Notes: generated from the letters alone by a model not told the origin. DNA of 64,000 bases from Azonexus sp. (GCA_017983615.1 JAGOBB010000005.1:1-64000), one strand, 5' to 3'. Numbered from the stretch's first letter, positions 9,805 to 19,292 are shown. Translations and numbers: made by a program.

Positions 9805-11574
9805 TCAGGAGAATGTCGCGTTCACCGCGAGAAGTTTCTTTCCCGATGCCTCTGTTGTGGATGAGCCTTCACGGATGTATGCCTTTTCACCCAAAAAAGA
9901 AACCTCTTTTTGCGGCGGTACCCTCAGGCGAATAACAGAAAGTCCCTTGTAGGTAATAGTGTCGACTTGAGACGCCACTTGATGCTTCAGGTTTGGCGAC
10001 AATTCAGACGCAGAGACGACCCCGACAATACGTTTCACATACGCTTCCAGGTTAGTAGCAAGCAAGGGCAGTTCGCGATCTACTCCAACGACGAAACGGT
10101 TTCCTACCCGGACAGCCTGTACGCCGTCTAGCTGCTCAATTCTATTAGAGTCACTTTCCTTGTCGGCGACACCGAAGAACACGAACCCGTCACTGTCAGG
10201 GCCAATGTTCGCGATAGCGCAGATAGTTTCGAGAATCTTCTGGTCGAGTGATTTGTCAAACTCCCTCTTGTCCGCGAGGGACACAAACCCTTGTTTGCAC
10301 TCGTAACGTCCTGATTCGATTTTGGATCTGCGCAGTGCGTTCTCGAAGTCCAATGCGAGTCCAGCACCATGCCTAAGCATGGGAGGATCTTTTTTCACGA
10401 AATGGCGCTGGATTAAACCTTTAGTTTTATCTGTGTTCTTAATCCGATCTTCTGTCTTTGCGTATTTCGCAGTGCTGATCATGTCCTTCTGCAGCCCTGC
10501 CAGTGCCTTCATTATTTTGTCTTCATCGCACGGGGACTTTTCCTCAACAATCACCAGATCGTGGAAGGCCATGAAAAGTGCAAAAAAAGAGGCCTTAATT
10601 GGATTGGTGGAACCGGGATTGATGATGGTCCGTAGAGCATTCGGCTGAGGGTTATGGTGCTCGATCACTTCTCTCAGAACAGAGAGCGTGACTTTGATTT
10701 CCTCGTATAGCCGGTCAACGCCGTAGGCATTCAGTTTCCTTAGCATCTCCGCGTGTTCGGACGTTGAATCGTCGTAGATGACATCGAGCAGTTCACGGCT
10801 TCGCGCTATCGGCTGTCCCAGCACAATAGAAGCGCAGATGTCTGCCAAGATTTCTTCGTCCTCGCTTTCCCGCAACTGCTTCGTCCAGAGAATGCCCTGC
10901 TTGCACCAGAATATTTCCTCAGCCTTCAGCGAATAACCCAGACCACGGCGGGCAGTGTCGATGCTGATTTCGGGCATCTCTGAAAGCGACAGAATCTCGC
11001 GCGAAGCGTCGCCTCGAATTTCCGAAGCCAAACGCCGAACGAGAGTTGAAAATTCGTTTACCTTTCCAGCCTGCCGTTTCTCCTGCCAACTGAGTTGCTG
11101 TCCACCAGAATTGATCCGGCCGAATACTTCCGTGACCTGGCTATCGCTTACAGAAGGGAAAATCGTGACTGCAAGTTGGTAATCTAGGAAGTCAGCACAG
11201 GAGGCTGCTTCTAGCAGTGAGGCTCCTTCCAGCACCTCGAAGGCACCAGCCTCGGCTGCCTGCTTGGCTCGGGCGAATTGGGCAATGTCAAAATATTGCT
11301 CTTTCACACTAAATTCGTGTTCGATGAATCCGAATATGGCGTTCAGCCTTTGCATTCCGTCAATGATCTCGTAGAAAGAGGCGCCACCAGTCGCCTTCTC
11401 AGCAAATAGGATCAGCGGAATGGGGTAATCGTTCACGATGCTGTCGATCAGGCTCTCTTTTTCCTCTTGAGTCCAGACGAGTTTGCGTTGATATTTGCGA
11501 TTGACGACAAGTTTGTCATCCCGGTATAGCCGGTATGCTTCTTGGACACTCATGCCTCGTGGCGTTATGCTCAT
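9805..11574 (-). CDS. DUF262 (GmrSD-N/ParB-like) - AlbA_2 (Schlafen-type) fusion protein
   Basis: 589 aa. The N-terminal half has the DUF262 blocks: KYQRKLVW (about 28-34), IDGMQRL (71-77; usual form DGQQRL, so one Gln is Met here) and EVFGRINSGGQQLSWQE (149-165). After a helical middle, the C-terminal third (about 405-589) fits an AlbA_2/Schlafen DNA-binding domain: ESGRYECKQGF, ICAIANIGPDSDGFVFFGVAD and a final KAYIREGSSTTEAS block. DUF262 enzymes include NTP-dependent restriction nucleases such as GmrS, and AlbA_2 domains occur in regulators and defence proteins. The gene stands alone, has visibly lower GC than its neighbours, and splits an otherwise coherent sigma-54 regulon, which suggests horizontal acquisition. 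Function as anti-phage defence is an inference. Confidence 0.8.
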   Translation of the reverse strand: MSITPRGMSVQEAYRLYRDDKLVVNRKYQRKLVWTQEEKESLIDSIVNDYPIPLILFAEKATGGASFYEIIDGMQRLNAIFGFIEHEFSVKEQYFDIAQFARAKQAAEAGAFEVLEGASLLEAASCADFLDYQLAVTIFPSVSDSQVTEVFGRINSGGQQLSWQEKRQAGKVNEFSTLVRRLASEIRGDASREILSLSEMPEISIDTARRGLGYSLKAEEIFWCKQGILWTKQLRESEDEEILADICASIVLGQPIARSRELLDVIYDDSTSEHAEMLRKLNAYGVDRLYEEIKVTLSVLREVIEHHNPQPNALRTIINPGSTNPIKASFFALFMAFHDLVIVEEKSPCDEDKIMKALAGLQKDMISTAKYAKTEDRIKNTDKTKGLIQRHFVKKDPPMLRHGAGLALDFENALRRSKIESGRYECKQGFVSLADKREFDKSLDQKILETICAIANIGPDSDGFVFFGVADKESDSNRIEQLDGVQAVRVGNRFVVGVDRELPLLATNLEAYVKRIVGVVSASELSPNLKHQVASQVDTITYKGLSVIRLRVPPQKEVSFLGEKAYIREGSSTTEASGKKLLAVNATFS

Positions 11575-11918
11575 TGCCTACTCTCCGTACGGCTACTCTG
11601 ACTGAATCCTTTTATCATATTTCGGGATATCCCACTCAGACAGAGCCGTCCTAATCCGAATTTTTTGGGTGATGGCCTACGCTTCTGTTACACACGATAG
11701 AAATTGCAACCGAGGGGCGAGCTGCCAAAGTTGGCTACTGACCAATCCAGCCGTTGATGGCTTCTGTGGAGTAGCACTGCAGTTCAATTTCGGCGATTGG
11801 CAGCATGCGAGACCGGCAGCTCTAGGCAGCGGTCTCAGACACTGAGGCTGCAGCTTCATTCGAGAATGCTACGGTCGGCCCGAAAAAACGGCCAAAACCA
11901 AAACGCCGGTCGGGCCGC
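11575..11918. other. Intergenic region without a convincing gene
   Basis: 344 bp between the start of the DUF262-AlbA_2 gene and the end of the response regulator gene. The half next to the DUF262 gene is AT-rich and should hold its promoter. The rest holds only a short low-confidence ORF and a copy of the dispersed repeat at its right edge. No terminator recognised. Confidence 0.6.
11865..11899 (+). repeat. Dispersed ATGCTACGGTC repeat, copy 2
   Basis: Core 11866-11876, then GGCCCG, six A, CGGCC, AAAACCAAAA. It is one of the fullest copies and shows the two GGCC blocks flanking the A-tract. Intergenic, just past the 3' end of the response regulator gene. Confidence 0.93.
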
Positions 11919-13238
11919 TCAGATCATCCCGTACTTCTTCAGCTTGTCGTACAGCGTCGTCCGCGCCACTTTCAGCGCTTCGCTGGTGCGGGCGATATTG
12001 CCGTCCTGCAGCGTGAATTCGCGGGTGATCAGCAGGCGTTCGTAGTTGTCGACGGCTTCGGTCAGCGACTGCGGGGCGTTGCTGGCGCTGGCCACGGCGT
12101 CGAGGCCGATGCCGAGGGCGTGGCAGTCGGCGGCGTTGCGCAGTTCGCGGATGTTGCCCGGCCAGTCGCGGGCCATCAGGTGGCGCAGGTAGTCCGAGGT
12201 CAGCGGCGGCAGCGGCCGGTTGTAGCGCTTGGCGGCCTGGAGCAGGAATTCGTCGTAGAGGGCCGGGATGTCCTCGCGCCGTTCGCGCAGCGCCGGCAGT
12301 TCGATGCGCACGACGTTGAGCCGGTAGTAAAGGTCGGCGCGGAATTTCCCTTGCTCGGAGAGCAGCTTGAGGTCGTCCTTGGTGGCGGCGATGACCCGGC
12401 ACGACACGGGAATCTGCTGGTTGGAGCCGAGCCGTTCGATGACCCGCTCCTGCAGCACGCGCAGCAGCTTGATCTGCATGTTCATCGGCATCGACTCGAC
12501 TTCGTCGAGGAAGAGCGTGCCGCCGCTGGCGTATTCGATCTTGCCGATGCGCCGCTTCTGCGCGCCGGTGAAGGCGCCCGGCTCGTGGCCGAAGAGTTCG
12601 CTGTCGAGCAGGTTGTCAGCCATGCCGCCGCAGTTGAGGGCGACGTAGTTTTCCTGGCCGGGGTGCGACAGGTCGTGCAGGCAGCGGGCGACCATTTCCT
12701 TGCCGGTGCCGGTTTCGCCGAAGATCAGCACGTCGACGGCCGCCCCGGCAACGTCGAGGATCAGCTGGCGGACCTTGGCCATCTGCGGCGAGCGGCCGAT
12801 CAGGCGGGATTCGATGTCGTCGCGATGGTCGAGCCGGCGGCGCAGGGCGTCGACTTCGAGGACCAGTTCGCGCTTTTCCAGCGCCCGGCGGACGACCTCG
12901 ATCAGGTCGCCGGTCGAGAACGGCTTCTGCATGAAATCGTAGGCGCCGCTGCGCATCGCCTCGACTGCCAGCGTGACGTCGCCGTGGCCGGTGATGATGA
13001 TGACCGGCAGGTCGGCGTCGCGCTCGACGACCCAGCGCAGCAGCGCCATGCCGTCGATGCCGGGCAGGCGCATGTCGGTGACGACGATGCCCGGGTAGCC
13101 GGCGGCCAGGCGGCGCTGCGCCTCTTCGGCCGAGCCGACGGCCTCGACCGGGATGCCGGCGAGTTGCATGGCCTGTTCGCAGCCGAGGCGGACATTGGGA
13201 TCGTCTTCAACGAGCAGGACGGAGAGTGGGGGTTTCAT
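11919..13238 (-). CDS. aauR: Sigma-54-dependent response regulator (AauR/DctD type)
   Basis: 439 aa NtrC-family activator. Receiver domain with phospho-acceptor Asp55 (VVTDMRLPG); AAA+ domain with Walker A GETGTGKE (174-181) and the sigma-54 contact loop GAFTGA (221-226); C-terminal Fis-type helix-turn-helix ending ARTTLYDKLKKYGMI. Phosphorylated by the kinase encoded just upstream (4-bp overlap), it would bind TTCGG-N4-CCGAA-like sites and open sigma-54 promoters. Exactly such sites and promoters precede aspA and gltI in this window, and a sigma-54 promoter precedes ansB. The AauR name rests on this context; DctD and GltR are close relatives. Confidence 0.9.
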   Translation of the reverse strand: MKPPLSVLLVEDDPNVRLGCEQAMQLAGIPVEAVGSAEEAQRRLAAGYPGIVVTDMRLPGIDGMALLRWVVERDADLPVIIITGHGDVTLAVEAMRSGAYDFMQKPFSTGDLIEVVRRALEKRELVLEVDALRRRLDHRDDIESRLIGRSPQMAKVRQLILDVAGAAVDVLIFGETGTGKEMVARCLHDLSHPGQENYVALNCGGMADNLLDSELFGHEPGAFTGAQKRRIGKIEYASGGTLFLDEVESMPMNMQIKLLRVLQERVIERLGSNQQIPVSCRVIAATKDDLKLLSEQGKFRADLYYRLNVVRIELPALRERREDIPALYDEFLLQAAKRYNRPLPPLTSDYLRHLMARDWPGNIRELRNAADCHALGIGLDAVASASNAPQSLTEAVDNYERLLITREFTLQDGNIARTSEALKVARTTLYDKLKKYGMI

Positions 13239-15160
13239 GGCTTGCCTTGTTCAGGGGGAGCCGGCGGCACGGCCGGCAACAGGATGACGAAGCGCGCGCC
13301 GCCGCCCGGCGCCGGGCCGGCCAGCAGGTCGCCGCCGAAATCGCGCAGGATGTCGCGCGAGATGGTCAGGCCGAGGCCGAGGCCTTCGCCCGGCTGCTTG
13401 GTGGTGAAGAAAGGCTCGAACAGGTGTTCCAGCGCCTTGTCGGTAAAACCGACGCCGCTGTCGCAGACGGCCAGCGCGATCTGGCCGGATTCGGTGGGTT
13501 CGGCGGCGAAGCTCAGGCGACGTTCGGGCACCTCGGCCATGGCGTCGATGGCGTTGCCGATCAGGTTGACCAGCACCTGCTGCAGGCGATTCTGGTCGCA
13601 CCAGGCGATTGGCGAATTTGGGCCAAATTTTCGCTCGACCGTAGCATTCTGCTTTTTCAGGCGCGCATCGAACAGGAACAGCGCCGCATCGACCGCCTGC
13701 GCCACATCGACCGGCGCCGAGACGGCCGGCGACTTGCGGGCGAAGGTTTTCAGCGGCGTGATGATGCCGCCGGCCTGCTCGGCCAGCTGGCCGACGATGC
13801 CGAGGTTCTTTTCGGCGGTGGCAAGGTCGCCGCGATGCATGAATTCGACGGCGTTGGCCGACAGCGTGCGGATGGCGCCGAGCGGCTGGCTGAGTTCATG
13901 GGTGATGCCGGTCGCCATCTGGCCGAGCACGGCGAGCTTGGCGGCCTGCACCAGTTCATCCTGGGCGGCGCGCAGGGTGTGTTCGGCACGCTGGCGTTCG
14001 GCGACTTCGCGCTGCAGGCCGGCGACGGCCTCGGAGAGATCGGCGGTGCGCGCGGCGACGTTGCGCTCCAGTTCCTGGTTGGCCCGTTCGAGCATGGCGC
14101 GGGCTTCTTCACGGCCGCGTGCCAGGCGCCGGCGCTGGCTAAGGAAGAGCAGCCAGAGCAGGAAGCAGCCGACGGCCGCGGCGGCCAGCGCGGCGTGCGT
14201 TGCCGCCTGCACATGGACCGGCCGCAGATCGGAAAAGACGACAATGCGCCAGGCCGTGCCGGGCAGGTGGCGGCTCAGCGCGAGGTAGGACCTGGCGCCC
14301 TGCAGCGGCCCGGGGTCGGGCTTCAGCTGGCGCGACAGGCGAACGACCGTGCCTTCCTGCGCGGCGTCGATGGCGATGTCCAGCGAGGTGACGCCGACCG
14401 GCTGGCCGGCGAACTGCTCGCGGCTGATGCTCGCCAGTTCTTCCCGGCTTTTCGGCTGCAGCGTGGCGTAGCGCCATTCAGGCGGCGAGGCGAGCAGCAC
14501 GACGCCGCTGGCATCGACGATCAGGGCCGGCGCCTCCTGGCCGAGCCAGCGCCGCTCCAGTTCGTGCAGGCTGGACTTGACGACGGCGACGCCGATCACC
14601 TTCCAGTCCTGCGTCTCGTCGCGGATGGGCAGCGCGAAGAAATAGCCCGGCTCCTTGCGCACGTCGTCCACCGCATAGCGCCGCCCCGGCGTGCCGGCGA
14701 TGGCGGCGCGGAACAGCGGGTTGTAGGAAAGATCGGCGCCGAGCAGGTTGTCGGAGAAGATCCAGTCGCTGGAAGCGACCACCCGGCCGCTGGTGTCGAG
14801 CACGAAAATGGCTGGCCCGCCGAGATGGTCGTTGAGCTTTTGCAGGAAATGGTTGGCCGCGGTTCGCAAGTTTTCCTGCCGGCCGGCCGGGGCGCGCAGC
14901 AGGGCGAGAACGTCCGGGTTCAGTTCGACGGCGCTGGGGATCGAGGCATGGCGCGTCACCTCGCTGTCGATGGCGGCGGCGAGGACATCCAGCTGGTGGC
15001 TGGCCTCGTCGCGCATCTGGCTGAAGCCCTGCTGCTCGGATACCCGGTAGGCGAGCAGCGCAGTGACCATGATCAGGACCAGCATGCCGACCAGCACCAG
15101 CGCGTGATGCGGCTTGGGCAAGGCGACCGGGATGGGCTGGCGGGTTTCAGGCATGGTCAT
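13235..15160 (-). CDS. aauS: Sensor histidine kinase (AauS/DctB type)
   Basis: 641 aa. One membrane segment near residues 20-40, a large periplasmic sensor region (about 45-300), a second membrane segment (about 310-330), a coiled linker, then the kinase core: H-box GITHELSQPLGAIRTL, N-box NLIGNAIDAM and the G boxes near CDSGVGF and GEGLGLGLTI. The DctB-like architecture suggests direct sensing of periplasmic glutamate/aspartate. It overlaps the regulator gene by 4 bp. A dispersed repeat copy is embedded in frame just before the ATPase domain (QNATVERKFGPNSP), a spot that is variable among kinases. Confidence 0.92.
   Translation of the reverse strand: MTMPETRQPIPVALPKPHHALVLVGMLVLIMVTALLAYRVSEQQGFSQMRDEASHQLDVLAAAIDSEVTRHASIPSAVELNPDVLALLRAPAGRQENLRTAANHFLQKLNDHLGGPAIFVLDTSGRVVASSDWIFSDNLLGADLSYNPLFRAAIAGTPGRRYAVDDVRKEPGYFFALPIRDETQDWKVIGVAVVKSSLHELERRWLGQEAPALIVDASGVVLLASPPEWRYATLQPKSREELASISREQFAGQPVGVTSLDIAIDAAQEGTVVRLSRQLKPDPGPLQGARSYLALSRHLPGTAWRIVVFSDLRPVHVQAATHAALAAAAVGCFLLWLLFLSQRRRLARGREEARAMLERANQELERNVAARTADLSEAVAGLQREVAERQRAEHTLRAAQDELVQAAKLAVLGQMATGITHELSQPLGAIRTLSANAVEFMHRGDLATAEKNLGIVGQLAEQAGGIITPLKTFARKSPAVSAPVDVAQAVDAALFLFDARLKKQNATVERKFGPNSPIAWCDQNRLQQVLVNLIGNAIDAMAEVPERRLSFAAEPTESGQIALAVCDSGVGFTDKALEHLFEPFFTTKQPGEGLGLGLTISRDILRDFGGDLLAGPAPGGGARFVILLPAVPPAPPEQGKP
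13614..13648 (-). repeat. Dispersed ATGCTACGGTC repeat, copy 3
   Basis: Core on the minus strand at 13637-13647, then GAGCG, AAAATTT, GGCCCAAATT. Lies inside the histidine kinase gene in the sense direction and is translated as NATVERKFGPN. Confidence 0.9.
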
Positions 15161-15190
15161 GAAAGCGATGAAGGCTTCATTGTAAGTTTG

Positions 15191-15225
15191 AAAACTGCCT
15201 TTTTTTGGGGGGTGACCGTAGCATT
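15191..15225 (-). repeat. Dispersed ATGCTACGGTC repeat, copy 4
   Basis: Core on the minus strand at 15214-15224, then ACCCCCC, seven A, GGCAGTTTTC. Sits in the gap between marC and the histidine kinase gene. Confidence 0.9.
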
Positions 15226-15239
15226 TGGCGACGCGGCAC

Positions 15240-15884
15240 TCAAATGCCGGCCATGAAGCTACGGATGCCCGAACCGACGAACTGCACGCCGATGCAGATG
15301 AGCAAAAAGCCAGTCAGGCGGGCGACGACGTTGATGCCCTCCGCCCCCAGCCGGCGCGACACCCAGCGCGCCGAGCGCAGGACCAGCCAGATCAGCAGGC
15401 AGGTCGCGGCGATGCTGGCCACCGTTGCCGCGTAGGCCAGCAGGCGGCGCGCGCCGCCGGCCAGTTCGGCGATTTCGCTGGAAATGCCGATTACCGTCGC
15501 CAGCGCCCCCGGCCCGGCGATGCCCGGCATGGCCAGCGGGAAGAAGGCGAAGCTGCCGCTGCCGCCACCCTGCACCGTGTCGCCGGTGCCGAACAGCATG
15601 CGGTAACCGATCAGGGCCACGGTCAGGCCGCCGGCGATACGCAGGGCACCGAATGAAATGCCGAAGGCTTCAAGGATGAAGACGCCAGCGAACAGTCCGA
15701 CGGTGAGCAGCAAAAAACCGTAGAAACAGGCCCGACGCGCTTCCTGCGAGGCGCTGCCGACTTCGAGGTCGGCCGCCAGCGTCAGGAAGACGGGAATCTT
15801 CGACAGCGGGTTGGTGATCGTCGCCAGGCTGACCAGACTGCCGAGAAAGAAGCTGATCGCCAGACGGTTCAGGCTATCGTCCAT
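15240..15884 (-). CDS. MarC family integral membrane protein
   Basis: 214 aa from the ATG at 15884; a TTG at 15908 would add eight residues. Six hydrophobic segments and the MarC/NAAT opening LVSLATITNPLSKIPVFL, with GGLTVALIGYRMLFG in the middle. The biochemical role of MarC proteins is poorly known; the family was once annotated as neutral amino acid transporters and as multiple antibiotic resistance proteins. It starts about 20 bp after gltL on the same strand and could be the last gene of the glt operon. Confidence 0.88.
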   Translation of the reverse strand: MDDSLNRLAISFFLGSLVSLATITNPLSKIPVFLTLAADLEVGSASQEARRACFYGFLLLTVGLFAGVFILEAFGISFGALRIAGGLTVALIGYRMLFGTGDTVQGGGSGSFAFFPLAMPGIAGPGALATVIGISSEIAELAGGARRLLAYAATVASIAATCLLIWLVLRSARWVSRRLGAEGINVVARLTGFLLICIGVQFVGSGIRSFMAGI

Positions 15885-15904
15885 CAGGGACGGGCTCAAG
15901 GGGT

Positions 15905-16633
15905 TCAATGGTGGAGGATCTTGGCCAGGAACTGCTGCGCCCGCTGCGAACGGGGGTTGGCGAAGAAGGCCTCCTTGCTGTCGTCCTCGACGATGGCGCC
16001 CTGGTCCATGAAGATGACCCGGTCGGCGACGCGCTTGGCAAAACCCATTTCATGCGTCACGCACATCATGGTCATGCCTTCGTGGGCCAGTTCGGTCATC
16101 ACGTCGAGCACCTCATTGACCATTTCCGGATCGAGCGCCGAGGTCGGCTCGTCGAACAGCATGCAGATCGGGTCCATGGCCAGCGCCCGGGCGATCGCCA
16201 CGCGCTGCTGCTGGCCGCCGGACAGCTGGCCGGGGAACTTGGCGGCCTGCGCCTTGAGGCCGACCCGGTCGAGCAGCTTGAGGCCCTTGTCCATCGCCTC
16301 TTCCTGACTGCGGCCGAGCACCTTGACCTGGGCGATGGCCAGGTTCTGGGTGATGCTCATGTGCGGGAACAGCTCGAAATTCTGGAAGACCATGCCGACG
16401 CGGGCGCGCAGTTTGGAGAGGTTGGTTTTCGGGTCGCCGACCGAGGTGCCGTCGACGATGATTTCACCGGCCTGGAAGGGTTCCAGGCCATTGACGCACT
16501 TGATCAGCGTGGACTTGCCGGAGCCGGACGGGCCGCAGACGACGATGACTTCGCCCTTGGCGACCGAGGTGGTGCAATCCTTGAGCACCTGGAAGCTGCC
16601 GTAGTGCTTGCTGACGTTGGCGATATTGATCAT
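15905..16633 (-). CDS. gltL: Glutamate/aspartate ABC transporter ATP-binding protein
   Basis: 242 aa. Walker [13 protein letters not shown] signature [15 protein letters not shown], Walker [14 protein letters not shown] and the switch His in [10 protein letters not shown] are all intact. It powers uptake of acidic amino acids through the GltJK channel. The start is the ATG at 16633 ([12 protein letters not shown]), preceded by AAGGAGA, so the longer upstream reading frame is not used. Confidence 0.96.
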   Translation of the reverse strand: MINIANVSKHYGSFQVLKDCTTSVAKGEVIVVCGPSGSGKSTLIKCVNGLEPFQAGEIIVDGTSVGDPKTNLSKLRARVGMVFQNFELFPHMSITQNLAIAQVKVLGRSQEEAMDKGLKLLDRVGLKAQAAKFPGQLSGGQQQRVAIARALAMDPICMLFDEPTSALDPEMVNEVLDVMTELAHEGMTMMCVTHEMGFAKRVADRVIFMDQGAIVEDDSKEAFFANPRSQRAQQFLAKILHH

Positions 16634-16655
16634 GGGATGTCTCCTTGGGCGGCGC

Positions 16656-17339
16656 TCAGGCCGGGGTGTATTTTTTCTGGAGGCGCTTGACGATCTGCGA
16701 AGCGCTGAAGCAGATGACGAAATAGACGGCGCCGGCGAAGAGCAGCATTTCGACCAGCCGGCCGTCACGGTCGCCGACCTTGTAGGCGGCGCCAAAGAAG
16801 TCGGCCAGTGCCGAGACATAGACCAGCGAAGTATCCTGGAACAGGATGATGGCCTGCGTGAGAAGCAGCGGAACCATGTTGCGGAAGGCCTGCGGCAGCA
16901 CGACGAGGCGCATGGCCTGGGCGTAGTTCATGCCCAGCGCCGAGGCGGCGGAAATCTGCCCCTTCGGTACGCTCTGGATGCCGGCCCGGATAATTTCCGA
17001 GTAATAGGCTGCTTCGAACAGGGCAAAGCCGGCCATGGCCGAAGACAAACGCAAGTCAGTCCCCTTCGGAATGTTGAACAGCTGCCCAACAAACTCCGGC
17101 ACGATCAGGAAGAACCAGAGCAGCACCATGACCAGCGGCACGGCGCGGAACAGATTGACGTAGCCTGCGGCGAACCACGACAGCGGTTTGACCGACGACA
17201 GCCGCATCATGGCCAGCAGGGTGCCCCAGACGATGCCGATGACCACCGCCTGGGCGGTGATGACCAGCGAAATCTTCATGCCGTCCCAGAGGAAGGGCAA
17301 GGCGCCGGGGATGGAGGACCAGTCGAATTCGTAGATCAT
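16656..17339 (-). CDS. gltK: Glutamate/aspartate ABC transporter permease GltK
   Basis: 227 aa, HisM/GltK-type polar amino acid permease. About five membrane segments and the EAA loop [20 protein letters not shown] that docks the ATPase. It pairs with GltJ as a heterodimer in the inner membrane. Its start overlaps the gltJ stop by 4 bp and gltL follows after 22 bp. Confidence 0.95.
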   Translation of the reverse strand: MIYEFDWSSIPGALPFLWDGMKISLVITAQAVVIGIVWGTLLAMMRLSSVKPLSWFAAGYVNLFRAVPLVMVLLWFFLIVPEFVGQLFNIPKGTDLRLSSAMAGFALFEAAYYSEIIRAGIQSVPKGQISAASALGMNYAQAMRLVVLPQAFRNMVPLLLTQAIILFQDTSLVYVSALADFFGAAYKVGDRDGRLVEMLLFAGAVYFVICFSASQIVKRLQKKYTPA

Positions 17340-18076
17340 GATTTGCCTCCGATATAGCCGGGCACGGCGATGCGCTTTTCAAACTTGTGCATCAGGGTCA
17401 TCACGGTGACGTTGATGATGATGTAGGACAGCGTCACGGCGATGAAGGACTCGTAGGGCTGCGCGGTGTAATCGACCAGCTGACGGCCCTGGGCGGCCAG
17501 TTCGAGGAGGCCGATGGTCGAGCAGACGGCGGAGTTCTTGAAGATGTTGAGGAATTCCGAAGTCAGCGGCGGTACGACCAGGCGGAAGGCCATCGGCAGC
17601 ATCACGAAGCGGTAGGTTTGCGGCAGCGTGAAGCCGAGCGCCAGGCCGGCGTTCTTCTGGCCCCGCGGCAGCGAGTTGATGCCGGCGCGCACCTGCTCGG
17701 CGACGCGGGCGCTGGTGAACAGGCCGAGGCAGACCATCGAGGCGAGGAACTGCTGGAGCACTGGGTTGGACTGCTTGTACGCATTACCGATACTGGCCGG
17801 CAGCAGCTCCGGCAGCACGAAATACCAGATGAACAGCTGGACGAGCAGCGGCACGTTGCGGAACAGTTCGACATAAGCCGTGGCGATGCCGGCCAGCGTC
17901 TTGTTCGGCACTGTGCGCAGGACGCCGACCAGGGCGCCGAGCAGCAGGGCGATCACCCAGGCGGTCAGCGACAGCGCGATGGTCATTTTGAAGCCGGCGA
18001 ACATCCAGCCCAGGTAGGTGTCGTCCCCGCTCGCGCTCGGCTGCAGGAAGACGCCCCAATTCCATTGATAACCCAT
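17336..18076 (-). CDS. gltJ: Glutamate/aspartate ABC transporter permease GltJ
   Basis: 246 aa. The EAA loop reads [21 protein letters not shown], and [18 protein letters not shown] is the typical early block of the family. The N-terminus ([12 protein letters not shown]) matches GltJ proteins. Second gene of gltIJKL, separated from gltI by a hairpin that probably keeps gltI mRNA more abundant. Confidence 0.95.
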   Translation of the reverse strand: MGYQWNWGVFLQPSASGDDTYLGWMFAGFKMTIALSLTAWVIALLLGALVGVLRTVPNKTLAGIATAYVELFRNVPLLVQLFIWYFVLPELLPASIGNAYKQSNPVLQQFLASMVCLGLFTSARVAEQVRAGINSLPRGQKNAGLALGFTLPQTYRFVMLPMAFRLVVPPLTSEFLNIFKNSAVCSTIGLLELAAQGRQLVDYTAQPYESFIAVTLSYIIINVTVMTLMHKFEKRIAVPGYIGGKS

Positions 18077-18105
18077 GACGGTCTCCTCAAGGATATTTTT
18101 GTTGC

Positions 18106-18129
18106 CCCTCCCCCGCTGGCGGGAGAGGG
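18106..18129. repeat. REP-like hairpin between gltI and gltJ
   Basis: CCCTCCCCCGC-TG-GCGGGAGAGGG, an imperfect stem with one mismatch, of the CCCTCTCCCGC type common between proteobacterial genes. Its position between the binding-protein and permease genes suggests mRNA stabilisation of gltI or partial termination. Confidence 0.6.
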
Positions 18130-18140
18130 TGCGGGGAGAC

Positions 18141-19040
18141 TTATTCGAACGCCTTGTCGTTCGGCGCCTTGAAGGCGGCCTTCATTTCATCGGACAGCGG
18201 CATGTTGAGGTTCAGGCCCTTGGGCGGAATCGGGCTCATGAACCATTTGGCGTAGATCTTCTCGGCGTCGCCCGAGGTCAGCGCCTTGGTCAGCGCGGCG
18301 TCGACGACCTTCTTGAAGCCCGGGTCGTCCTTGCGCAGCATGCAGCCGTAGGCTTCCTTGGACTGGGCGGTGCCGGTAACGATCCAGTCGGCCGGCTTCC
18401 TGGCCTTGGCCATTTCGCCGTAGAGCAGCGCGTCGTCCATCATGAAGGCGACGGCACGGCCGGTTTCCAGGGTCAGGAAGGCTTCGCCGTGATCCTTGGC
18501 GGAGATGACGTTCATGCCCATCTTCTTGTCTTCGTTCATCTTGCGGATCAGGCGTTCGGAGGTGGTACCGGCGGTGGTCACGACATTCTTGCCGGCCAGA
18601 TCGGCGAAGTCCTTGATGCCGGAATCCTTCTTGGTCATCAGGCGGGTACCGATGACGAAGATGGTGGTCGAGAAGCCGACCTGTTTCTGACGTTCGAGGT
18701 TGTTGGTGGTCGAGCCGCATTCGATGTCGACCGTGCCGTTCTGGATCAGCGTGATGCGGTTGGCCGAGGTGACCGGCATCAGGCGGGTGTCGATCTTGGC
18801 CAGCTTCAGCTCGCTCTTGATGCTGTCGACGACCTTCAGCATCAGTTCGTGCGAATAGCCAATGACCTGCTGCTTGTCGTCGTAGTACGAAAACGGAATC
18901 GACGATTCGCGATGACCCAGCGTGATGCTGCCGGTGTCCTTGATCTTCTTCAGGGTGGCTGATTCCTGGGCGTGGGCCGATGAAATGGCGGTGGTGCCGA
19001 GAGCGGTGGCGAGTACAGCAGCAATAGCAAAGCGGTTCAT
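18141..19040 (-). CDS. gltI: Glutamate/aspartate periplasmic binding protein
   Basis: 299 aa SBP family 3 protein with a signal peptide ending SSAHAQ. The core GSITLGHRESSIPFSYYD is characteristic of GltI/DEBP, and VDIECGSTTNNLERQ is part of the ligand pocket. It captures L-glutamate/L-aspartate in the periplasm for GltJKL. I take the ATG at 19040, which has AAAAGGAGA upstream, over an in-frame ATG 30 bp earlier. First gene of the operon, driven by a sigma-54 promoter with two AauR-type sites. Confidence 0.95.
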   Translation of the reverse strand: MNRFAIAAVLATALGTTAISSAHAQESATLKKIKDTGSITLGHRESSIPFSYYDDKQQVIGYSHELMLKVVDSIKSELKLAKIDTRLMPVTSANRITLIQNGTVDIECGSTTNNLERQKQVGFSTTIFVIGTRLMTKKDSGIKDFADLAGKNVVTTAGTTSERLIRKMNEDKKMGMNVISAKDHGEAFLTLETGRAVAFMMDDALLYGEMAKARKPADWIVTGTAQSKEAYGCMLRKDDPGFKKVVDAALTKALTSGDAEKIYAKWFMSPIPPKGLNLNMPLSDEMKAAFKAPNDKAFE

Positions 19041-19093
19041 GTCGTCTCCTTTTTTGTCAGAAGCCATCACCCGGCTCCAATGACGATAACTAC

Positions 19094-19107
19094 GCAGCTA
19101 GCGTGCC
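19094..19107 (-). promoter_or_regulatory. Sigma-54 promoter of gltIJKL
   Basis: On the minus strand TGGCACG...GCTGCG, GG at 19107-19106, ten bases, GC at 19095-19094. Predicted start near 19082, 42 bp before the gltI ATG. The leader opens with a short stem (GAGCC / GGCTT). Confidence 0.82.
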
Positions 19108-19182
19108 AGGAAAGCAACGCCAGCACAAAAGGCCAGACGCCTGATTTATCGGGGTTTTTTTGACACCGCGCAGACCATGGCA

Positions 19183-19225
19183 TCGGAAATCCGACACTTG
19201 GATAGTATAGCCATCGGAAATCCGA
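19183..19225 (-). promoter_or_regulatory. Paired AauR-type upstream activator sites (gltI)
   Basis: Two identical copies of ATCGGAAATCCGAC, with palindromic cores TCGGAAATCCGA at 19183-19194 and 19214-19225, 31 bp apart centre to centre. They are 75-120 bp upstream of the -24 element, the usual position for NtrC-type activators. Same motif and spacing as at aspA. Confidence 0.75.
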
Positions 19226-19257
19226 CACCAGCATCGCCACTAAGTTCAGGGGAACAA

Positions 19258-19292
19258 AATGCTACGGTCGTCGTAAAAAAACCGCCTTTTTC
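19258..19292 (+). repeat. Dispersed ATGCTACGGTC repeat, copy 5
   Basis: Core 19259-19269, then GTCGT, seven A and CCGCC. The A-tract and CCGCC form part of the trpE terminator read on the minus strand, so repeat and terminator overlap. Confidence 0.9.

Noticed and set aside
11677-11859. 60-aa minus-strand ORF in the gap before the response regulator
   Set aside because: No ribosome site, no recognisable domain, Cys/Pro/Leu-rich composition and not adjacent to an operon; treated as non-coding.
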